From Phialophora verrucosa (lineage: Eukaryota; Ascomycota; Eurotiomycetes; Chaetothyriales; Herpotrichiellaceae): 64,000 nucleotides of DNA. Below, one piece after another: positions 32,908 to 42,468 of the stretch. Location of the stretch: the NCBI GenBank assembly GCA_002099365.1, contig MSED01000004.1:2542001-2606000 (forward strand), read 5' to 3'. Position 1 is the first letter of the stretch; each line of letters opens with the position of its first letter. The position numbers and the translations under genes were made by a program. Under the pieces are notes generated by a model, which was not told the DNA's origin, searched no databases, and saw nothing but the letters and a program-made list of their open reading frames with translations.

Positions 32908-34088
32908 GTGGACACGCCTCTGCCTACGTTGGCATCGTCCTACTACACGACCACCTATACAGACAAACCCCCCTCGATTACGCCTACCGGCTATGAATGT
33001 GGGATCATCGCGTTCCGAGCACGACGTCGTAGAGTGCCAGGCGGGCAGGCAATCGATCTTCCAGTCACGGGCCTGGATGCACTGGGCCCGTGCAGATCTT
33101 AGCGAGCTAGCCTAGTGCCCATGAGAGATATAAGGGTGCGCGCTTGTACAGGGGTCCCAAATACCATAGACGGCAAGGCAAGGCAAGGCACGTCACGGTA
33201 TGGCACTGCACGGCATGGCACATCCTGTTCCCGACAAGGTCAAAGTCAAGGCCAAGAATCTATGGGTACAGTTATAATGACGTTACGAGCGATGACATTC
33301 GCTATCATGTCCCTCCTCCCTGTATATAGAAGGAGCAGGAGGGAGAGTGAGGCGATTAAAAGATCAAAGCCCAAAAGCAACAAATCAGGCCAGGTTCGCG
33401 TTTGGGTTTTTTCATATATTTGGTCCTCGAGTCAAGATAGTGTATTACATGCATGGATTCAATGCATGATACATTCGGGCTCGTAAGGAGCACCGGTCCG
33501 CCAAAGTAAAGAAGCTAGATACGATAGTTCTATGGGTTGGGGTATCATGGATTGGATCACAAAAACGCCTGGCCTGGTATGTCTGTGTGGTCGGGTTAAC
33601 GACGTGACCGGCATGCCGCATCTGGTGGTTCATTGGTGAAGGTTGGTCTTTGGTCTCAGGGGTATCGTGCAGTGAAAGCAAGGGTATAATATAAATCTGA
33701 GCGCTCGACTCGACTTCGTTCCTCTTCCTCTCTCGTTCGCTCCGGCCATTAGTCTCTTCTCCGGCAGTTAGACTACTGCTGCATCGCGTCGTGATAAAAT
33801 TCGTATAACGATTAGGGCTGGGGGGCTGGGGGTATCTCTGTTTTTTTTGGGGCGTCACGAAAAACCGTCCAGCAGGCTTAAGGACCAGAGGAAGCTGTAC
33901 ACCGGTAGGTTGTGATTGCAGTTGCAAAGGTGGATCCGAGTGTTATAAGTCATGTCGGGGTTCAATATTAACTGGGCTGAATTGACGCGGGGGCGTGGAA
34001 GTTTGCAATCCTCTCACGTTTGCTGATTGACGCAGTCGATCAGCAGGATTGGGAACTGGGTGGGTGGATTGAGTGAGTGGCTCGTCCT
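32908..34088. other. Intergenic region between convergent genes
   Basis: It lies between the 3' ends of the unknown two-exon gene and the YTP1-like gene. It contains a short GGCAA direct repeat (about 33171-33194) followed by looser GGCA-rich sequence, and an eight-base T run near 33841. No gene is seen. Confidence 0.45.
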
Positions 34089-36064
34089 TCAGAATTTCGG
34101 AGACGCGAGGGCCTTGCTCTCCTTTCTGGTGGCCCAACCCTTGAGAGACAGCACGATAATCTCGTAAGCCATGATGAAGGCCGTGAAACCGCATGTGACG
34201 GTCAAGACGAACATGGCCATGAGCCCTGTCCGCTCCATGTAGTGGACGATGTCTCTGGCACTGGCGCAGAAGATGATGCCTCCGCTGATGAGGCAGAAAG
34301 AGGCCACCAGTTCAGTTGGGGGTCGGGCAGGGTACACTGACTTGGGGGGTGAGAGGAACATGAGGAGGTAGGTGCAAATGCGGGCCACTCCAAATCCGAC
34401 AAGTAAGATACCCCATTGAGAGTGTACCTGAGTCGCGACCATGGAGTCTTGGTGATGCGAGGACATCATGACCCCGAGGAGGATGATGACGAGTGCTGGC
34501 ATCGGGTTGAGAGATGTGGTATATTGTTTTGGCGCCTCCCGCAGCTCCAAATCCTCACTGGGGCGTTCGTCTGGTCGCGCCCGCATCTCGTCGACGACGG
34601 TGTTGAGGTATCTTCTTATGGTGGGAGACTCGGCGAGCATGCCGCACTGAACAATGATGATTAGCACGGTAATTCCCCGGGGGAATGTGGGAGAAGAGAA
34701 CTCACCAAGCCACCACCAAAGAACATGATGGCAATGGAGACATGCTCGAAATCCTGTGCGGTCCATTCATGTCCCCAGGCGGCCAGATGCTCGAGGAAGA
34801 CGTTGCTCGCCCCGTACAGCCAAATGACGAAGGATTCTGTGAACTCAGCCGACGGAATCCGGGACTTCCATTGGGCGACGTCGTTGCGGCTCGGCTTGAC
34901 ATTCCAAGCCCAGCCTAGATCGGCAAAGCAGCCCATCCAACGTCCAAGTGTTAGCAAGCCGTACCAGAAGAAGATTCCTCCCTTGATAAAGTGTGCGAGG
35001 CCCGTGAAGACGTTGTTGGCTCTCTGTCGTGTTGTTTGTTAGCCACTTCGCTGCCAAAATGGAGACTGCGCCCGTTTGCGGCAGGCAGGGACACTCACGA
35101 AAAGACCACAGTAGGTCACGAATCCCGTCACCATGGTGATGAATCCGAGGAGCAGAATCAGTCTATCCAGTACATTGTACGCAAGTTTGATGGCCCGGGA
35201 CACTTTGGTCGAGACCAAATTCGGGCCCCTCGCAGACAAGTATTTGTCTAGAAACTTGATGCGGTGGATGCGCAACCATTGGAATTGTCGGCCAGGTCGC
35301 TGCGGCAGTTGCAGCTCTTCATCGTCCTCTGGCTCTGGCTCAGGCGCAGGCTTCTCGAAGTCGTCAAACGTATCTCGTCGGCCAACAGCCGTCGGGGAAT
35401 CATCACGGCTATGGAGAGTCGACGAGTCTGAGCTGCCCTGCCGACCATGCCCGGACCAACGGTATTCAGCATATGGCTGTGAGTTGTGCTGCGCCATGTT
35501 CTCAACGGATACCGGCAAGAAGGCGGCCCTTTCACCTGGTGGACCTGTGGTTTGCTTTGCTCTTCGCGAGTAACAGAAAAGCAAATTCGTGATGACCAGC
35601 GCCGTCACCATCCATGTGGCAATCCAGCCAATCCTATGATGCGCATTGTGCACATATAGGTCGGGAGTATTGATGTTGTATACGATCCCAAACAGCAACC
35701 CGAGGCCGTTGACGACGAGGAACAGGAATTGAACGGGGAGAGCGTATCTCGACCGAGCAATACTGAACATTGACGCTGGAGCAGTTAGTGACTGCCTCTC
35801 ATGTGCTATTACTCTTGACTCACCTATTGGCAAGATGAAAAGCCAGGCCAACACCATCAGGGCGACATGCGCAAATATCTGGGTCTGGTGTTGACCGAGA
35901 CCGGCATAGCTGGGCATGTCATACGGATCGATCTCTCCGTCCTTGTGCTGAGGTGCCTCAGGCTTCTTCATGTCCATATCATGGGCCCCATCGTGACCGT
36001 GGGCTGATGTCTGCGAGGCAAGTTGAAGTAGCACAGCTGCTACGGTCCATCTCGACAGACCCAT
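34089..36064 (-). CDS. YTP1-like multi-pass membrane protein
   Basis: Fungal proteins of this type combine an N-terminal DUF2427-like membrane domain with a C-terminal YTP1-like domain; their biochemical function is not known. Exons on the minus strand: 36064-35824, 35775-35099, 35023-34706 and 34646-34089, with introns of 48, 75 and 59 nt, giving 597 residues. The first ATG is at 36064; the frame extends 9 nt further but only to a GTG. Residues 1-24 look like a signal peptide ending in SQTSAHG, followed by a His/Asp-rich segment. The first half carries about four membrane helices and an acidic, Ser-rich cytosolic loop. The second half carries another six or so, with GWAWNVKP, EHVSIAIMFFGGGL and GGIIFCASARDIVHYMER as family-like blocks. 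The first intron is short and stop-free; I place its acceptor at CTCCAG because only that keeps the next helix in frame. Confidence 0.85.
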
Positions 36065-39000
36065 TCGGCTCACACGTGTTATAGTGTCCGCGCACTCCTT
36101 CTATTACACCACTAAAGCCACCCGGCTCGATGCTTCGGTCGCCCGAGAAGTGAGAGTTAGGGTCAGCGGTCGGACGGAATGCGACTGGTCTCGGCAGGGT
36201 GTCACGGCGAGAACGACGACGGTGGTAGTGACACGACAGTGCTGTGAGGGTGAGGGTTGCGCGCAATGACGAGTGGTCAGGCAGTACAGAGGCAGCAGTG
36301 AGGAGCGCAAGAGAGCAAGAAGAGGAGGAACTGATACAAACTTCCACTTGCAGCGGTCACGGGTTATTATTGAAAACCGAGGGCTGCTCATCGCCAGGAC
36401 TCATACGCGAGTCATCAGAGGGCCACAGGCAGCAACGCGAGCACGGACGAATAGGTCAGCAACGGCCCAGCAGCGTGCGGTCTGGCATCGGCGGTGGCAT
36501 CGATTGGAGCATCTTGGGAATGGGCCGCCGGATTTCTCGGATGCGCGAAAGAATAGTTGCATGTCGTTCTTATCGCCGAGCGGCGAGGAGAAGTCAAACA
36601 GTCAAGCCAAAAGGTCGGGTTGGCAAGGCCTGCTACTGCATTAGCGCTCCGAGCCCTGACGCACTGGGCCACCAAGCGAGCGTGATTGGCGGCTGCCCGG
36701 GCCAGCAAACTACGCCAAGCTAACCACTGGTCCGGGCTCTGGGCCCTTTCACAGTAGGCTTTGGGGGATGCTCATCTTCCACCGCCAGGCTGCGCAGCTG
36801 TCCCCGTAAGATCGATGCTCACCCACCGTTCAATTAACCCGGTGAATGCCACCGGGCAGTGACTCACTCCAGCGATAGGTGCGAGTACGAGTACATCTTC
36901 TCGTTGTTGCAGCTCCCTGGGAGGTTTGGAGGATGTCTACCGAGTACACAGCAATCCCTCCACTGTCTTGTGCCCGTGATATGAGCAAAGGTCCCACCAT
37001 GCTAGCGGCCGCCCTACGGAGGATTCCATGACCTCAATTTTTGACTCGTATGGTGCCGCAATGACAGACTTTGCTCGGCTGACAAACTCGGCGGCTGAAT
37101 CGGGTCCTGTTGTAGAACCGCACATGGCGGAATTGAAAGAATCATTTCGCTCTCAGGCTCCATCCTGGATGAACCTATCTCCGCTGTTCTGACCCTCAAG
37201 GCGCGAGGTCCCCGAATCTTCCTACTGCTACTCTACGGTCATCGACCAGGCGTCCATGACGTAACCAAATTGGCAGGAACATGAGATGCTCATTATTGCG
37301 TTCTGGTAAGAGTACGAGGTACTTCGCACAGAACCAGCACATCCCGAGGCATTCCGGGCCCGGCCGGCATCTCCGATTGAGTTTGACTGACAACGCTCAA
37401 TCGTTGACATATGAGAACAGGCATGGTAAAATCGACACTTGTTGGGCTAATAACTGCGTAGCGTAGATAGCTTTGCCGGTACGTCTGCTGGGGGCCGCAT
37501 TAGGTTGTCAAGAATCACTGAAAGTAGCGAGTGGTTCGAGCCCGTGGTGTGACAAGTGGCCCAATTGCCCGCCTGATCTTGTGATAGATCTCGATGCCCG
37601 GAGAGCTTCGATTAGGAAAACATCCAGAGAGCAAGAAGCGAAGAGCGGTGACTCAGCCGGCCGGAAAGGAGAGTCGCAGAGAACAGTCAACGACGGATGC
37701 TGACACGGTGGCGGGGGAAAATACGACCCATACGACGGCGGGATCAGCAACGGATGGGCCTTCCCAAAGTACTTCCCTGCTGCTATGGTCGTCCCGTGGC
37801 TTGTTGACAGCCTTCCGCTCGACGCCTCCCTCGCCCGTGCCTCGAAAGATTCTGGCCCTCGCGACGACAATCCAGGGTGCATAAACATTGAGCTCCTGTA
37901 ACAAAGTACAGGGGAACAGGGGATAACCGGTTTTCTTCCCTCGCTTCTTACACGATTACGCCTGTTCCTGTCAGACTCCTGCTGACCCCCATATTCCATC
38001 ATTCTCGTGCCTTCCCTTCCGCAATCCACACCTCTGCTCTCACTACCAACCGAGGAGATAGCGTCACCTCCGCCCTGGTGTGTTCGTCGGTATATGCCGG
38101 CGCACTCTAACCTCAAGTAGAAAACATATTGCTCAAAGCAATTCTATATGGATACCATCTCGATCGTCCAGCATCTGAAACACTTAGCTACTGCGTTAGC
38201 TGGCAGCAAAATGCCTCAATGGCCAGGCTTCGAAGGACGTGGAATAGCCTGCGTCCTGCTACGTACAGCATGCACGACCGAACCCCGGCGTCATCCCTGC
38301 ATACCCAGTCGTGCCAACCTCTCGGCGGCTGGGCTCATCTTCTTGGACCATGACAGCCACGAAGACCGGGCCGGTCTTGGTGGCCGATATTAAGTACGAG
38401 TACACACTGTTGCCACTAATGTGAATGGACGGTTTCGGAGGAGACTCCTGGGCCCATCGTTTTTGTGGTGATCATGATTTGCGGCTATAACGGTACAGTT
38501 CGATCCATCGACTACAAGTTCTCGGTTCTGCGATGCGATGCAGAAAGCTTCGACTTCGTTGTTCGAATCTCCACCGGCCAAGAGACTTTTCTTAGTGCTA
38601 TGTATGTAACTCTCGGTCGAGAACACGTCCGAGGCTCCGAGCCTTGCTGCAGTATCACCCCATCACAGTGCCGTCCAACCCGAGAGCTGACCGCCAACCG
38701 CATTGCAGCCATTGGGAACGATGCTCGAGGACGATATGGCAAGCTGCTCTGCCCAGTGCTCTGTCGCACGCATGACTACCTACTCGTATGGTAGTTCAGT
38801 ACGGAGCACTGAGTACAATAGTATCGCATCCAGTGTCGGCATGTGCAAATGCTTACCAGCGCCGAACCCCCCACCTTTCCCCCTCATACCAACCCCCGTC
38901 CCTTACCCAGCATTCTTCAACCAGAAAGTTAATTGCATGCATTGACCATTCTGCAGGTGGTCACAAGGACGCTGCTGGCAAAGCCATCACATGCACAATT

Positions 39001-39978
39001 TTATGCAAAAAATCGATCAGATTCCTGACACATCCGGATGAACCAACCGCTCAGACTGCTCAAGCATACGCCGTACTCGTAGCTCTACGAGGACGTGGTA
39101 CTCTTACGGTCGTCGTCTGACAAATTGACTGTCATAATTAACTGTAACCCCGGCATGAACACCGATTACTTATGAACAAGTAAAGCATAACCATTTCCCT
39201 TAAACGGCGTTGAAATTACCTAATTAACACAACCGACTGCATGCACACAGTGCATCTGGATGGTACTCGTACTCGTACCGTGCCTGTTCTGGGTATCCAC
39301 GTTGTTTGACGGCCGTCCCACCCACAAAGTCCGCATCTATGCAAGACACGCACCGTCAACCAAGGCCTTGGCGGGAGGGTTATTCTGCCCTCAGGCCGCG
39401 CGTGTACCCAGGATGCCTAGACAGCGGTCCGAGAGGCGGTCAACAGCGCTACGTTATGTACGGGATAGTTGACCAAGATCCCAAGAACATGTTGGAGGCA
39501 TCGAGTTCGCCCAGACCTGCAATGAAGGAAGGGACTACTCCGTGCACAAGTACTACTGTGTGCGCGTTCGGAGGATGTACTCTGTCGAGTGCGCCACCAT
39601 TAAGGGTTCGAAAGCAACACTGCATAAGGTATGTACACACGACTGTGGAAAATGCCGAATCGTCTTTGATCCGCGCCGGGGATTAAATCAAAGACTCCCT
39701 CTATGAGCTTACGGGGTCCTCCATACGAGTACTGTGTACAGGTTGGACGGTTCAGGAGACCCAATCGTATATCACAGTTATATTATGGACCCAATACCCC
39801 TGAGTATGTATCCTGTTCCGCTTTTCTTTTCTGCTTCGTACCTCTATGTTTGTTTCGTTTCCCGTTCCCACTCCCATTTCCGTCGCAATGGTACGCGCCA
39901 TTCTCACGACGTGCTGTGCCATACCAATGCAATGCTTCGCCAAACTCCTGTAAATGACAGTACATCCATCGCCACTAC
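36065..39978. other. 3.9 kb gene desert
   Basis: This is the longest region without a gene I can support. Frames of 60-200 codons occur on both strands (the longest at 37508-38116, minus), but none shows a domain, a hydrophobic segment or splice-linked neighbours. The GTACGAGTAC decamer or its complement occurs at 36885-36894, 38394-38403 and, as two overlapping copies, 39263-39278. The left end is the YTP1-like promoter; the right end is the ubp8 3' flank. Confidence 0.5.
39262..39279. repeat. Overlapping double copy of the GTACTCGTAC motif
   Basis: GGTACTCGTACTCGTACC contains two overlapping copies of the decamer, at 39263-39272 and 39269-39278. It lies in the gene desert about 700 bp downstream of the ubp8 stop codon. 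Confidence 0.8.
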
Positions 39979-41746
39979 TCATACCCTCTCGAGACTCCGC
40001 AGGGAATAAAATAGCAGGTAGGCCTCCTGGCGCATGACGTCTTCGGTGGTCGTGGCACTCACAATCTCATCATCAAACCGGAACCACTTGTTATCCTGCC
40101 GACAGAACGCGAAGTAATGGCCGTTTTGAGCGTGCTCGCCCTGATGCACAACCACACAGTCAAGATCGTACAGAAACTCATGGTCCTTCTTCCCGCCATC
40201 CTTGCCCCTTGCGTCCCTTTTGTGCTCGCCGTTCTTGGGCGGCGGTCGGGTCGTGTACGGCGCCATATCGAGCGTGAGGCTGAAATCCATCTTCCCTTCA
40301 TATTTCTCGGGCACAAACGAGGCCGTCAGGCCGAAGCGCTTGACGTGCACGCATAGAAGGGCAGGTAACTTGCGGATGCGGGTCTGTTTTTTGGCGGACC
40401 GCTTGTCGTTGCAGCTCGTGCAGTGGTACTGGTCCGGCGACAGGGGCTCCGGCGCCGTGAACGCCCGCAGCATATCACGCAGCGTGGGGATCTGGATGCG
40501 CAGGTCCTCGGCGGCGGCGGCGGCGTCCTTTTTGATGTCCTTTTTAGAGGTCGCGTCGTCCTTGGCCGCTTCCTTTGCGGCGGCTTCCTTCGCTGCCGCC
40601 TCCTTGGCCGCCTTTTTGCGCTTCTTGGCCTGCTTCTTAAAGTCGAGACTGATGCTGGAGAATTCGTCCTCTGTCGACGAGATCGTGTGGCAGGTGTCGC
40701 AGGTGATTTGGCTGTTGTAGCGGCCATAGAAGACTTTGTGGAAGAAACACACGCATTGTTTGCTGGGCGTGGAGGCGGTGTTGGTGGCGGAGGTGTCGTC
40801 GGAGGACGGGACGTACTGGGCGACGCCTTCGTGCAGGCGGTCGACGATGCACATAAACCACTCTTGCGCATCTTGCTGGCCTTTGCCTGACATGTGCTGG
40901 TGAGGTGCGTTAGTCACAGAAAGGAATGGCATGATCATGGGATTGGTGAATTCAACATTGTTTGGTAGGGGAGGAGAAAACGCGGTGGTGGGTACAACTT
41001 ACCTGAATGTTCTTCCAGCTCGCAAAGAGCAAATTGACGGCCTGGGCAGGGATCGGCTGGTCCACCATCGTCACGTCGGAGAAGACTTCTGTCATCCCAC
41101 AGGCCACGCAACTTGGCAATTCCTTCTTCTCTTCGGAACTGACACCGTCGTCGTCCTGCTGCTCCTCCTCCGACTCATTGCCTTTGTCCTTCTTGCCCTC
41201 CAGCTCGCGGTTGATCGGACACGTGTGGATGGAATGCCCCATCCCCAAGAAGTAGCTTGCCAGTAGCGGATTGTGCACCATCATCTGCAGCACTGCGTTC
41301 ATGTAGCATGTCTCCCCCAGATTGTACAGACCACGCACTCCTGTCCGACCACACGGTCGCTGGGACGTGTTTGTCGTCAAGTAAGAGTCGTCCTCCCCGC
41401 CATTGGACTCTATCAGTTTTCGCTTCACGCCATTGACGACCGGTTTACTGCTGATCGCGCTCACGGTCCGGCCTGTGCTGACTAATAAAGCTGGGTCGTA
41501 GACCAGGTCGTTGCATTGGCCACACCAGACGGCTCGTGAGGAAACAGCAAACTCGTGCTTTGTTTTGGTGAAGTGTTTCTCCAGCATGGGGAAACTGCCG
41601 GTAAAACCGCACGAGATACAGCTGTAGGTTGCGAAGTCGGCGTCAATGGCGTTTGATTCGTTGCGGAAGGCCGTGATTTTCTTGATTGTGGCGGGTTTAA
41701 GATGTTCGCAGCCTGTCGAAGGCATATGGTACGGGGAGGCTGTCAT
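39979..41746 (-). CDS. ubp8: Ubiquitin carboxyl-terminal hydrolase of the SAGA complex (Ubp8/USP22)
   Basis: Ubp8 removes ubiquitin from histone H2B as part of the SAGA coactivator. Exons on the minus strand: 41746-41003 and 40896-39979, with a 106-nt intron (GTAAGT..CAG), for 553 residues (yeast 471, human USP22 525). An N-terminal zf-UBP finger uses GCEHL (C13, H15), C43/C46, C75/C78 and nearby histidines. The peptidase domain starts at GLYNLGETCYMN with the nucleophile C147; the catalytic histidine is H508 in NGHYFAFC and the third residue is D523 in FRFDDE. Two CxxC pairs in the domain (CDTC, CTSC) match the structural zinc site. An unusual Lys/Glu/Ala insertion with repeated KEAAA follows FSSISLDFKKQ. 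I start at the first ATG; a GTG-led extension of eight codons is ignored. Confidence 0.92.
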
Positions 41747-42468
41747 GGCCGAAGTTGTTGGCCTATGCACTTGAAATAGCGTCGGACAGCGATGATGATG
41801 ATCGAGATCCCTGTCGATAACGCGAGGACCGGAAAGTCGATGGTGTGAGCCGCTTCAGGAGATGCGACTTTCGAAGTGAGCTCCCAGATCGCAGATCGGG
41901 CTTCCTTGTCGAATATTTCCTATTCCACCTAGCCCGGACAATACAAGTCTATTCATACATAAGCGTAAGTACAATAGAGAACAGCCGCGCTCTTGAATCG
42001 AGGGAGCGGCAGAAAATGAGGCTCAAAAGGTGAAGATTGTGCTGGTTATTTTTGGCCGGTATCTATGCTCCGCCGGACAGCGAGGCTGAGATTATGGCGG
42101 GCTACAGTACCTTGCATGCAAACACAGCCTCGTCGATAACCACCTCCCCACCTCCCAACGCCTCCTACAAGCATGGTGCCGACGATGATTGGCCTAACTA
42201 AGCGAGCACCTTGAATGCCAGGCAGCGCCCGACCCGGGGCTTGCTCTTTCTGATTGGCCACCTTGAAACCCAGAGCTCGCCATGCGACGAGAGGCTCATA
42301 AACTCTTCAGTTGGTTCTTCGACCCTTCTTTTCCTGTCGCCATAAAGGACGCTCTACCACTATTGATATCAAGCAGACTAAGGTGAATATGTAGCATTGT
42401 GGCTGCTAGAGATAGCCATCCGCTCTTGCGGCGACAGTCAATGGTCAAGATTACCCAGCCTTAGCAAG
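41747..42468. promoter_or_regulatory. Divergent promoter region, ubp8 and homeodomain gene
   Basis: About 720 bp separate the two start codons. The frame of the homeodomain gene is open back to about 42397, but its first ATG is at 42469. No specific regulatory site was identified. Confidence 0.45.

Noticed and set aside
37531..37545. GGTTCGAGCCC, similar to a tRNA B box
   Set aside because: The upstream 60-70 bases do not fold into a D arm and anticodon arm, and the ends do not pair.
37508..38116. 202-codon minus-strand frame in the gene desert
   Set aside because: Low-complexity Ser/Arg/Gly composition, no domain, no hydrophobic core and no splice-linked partner.
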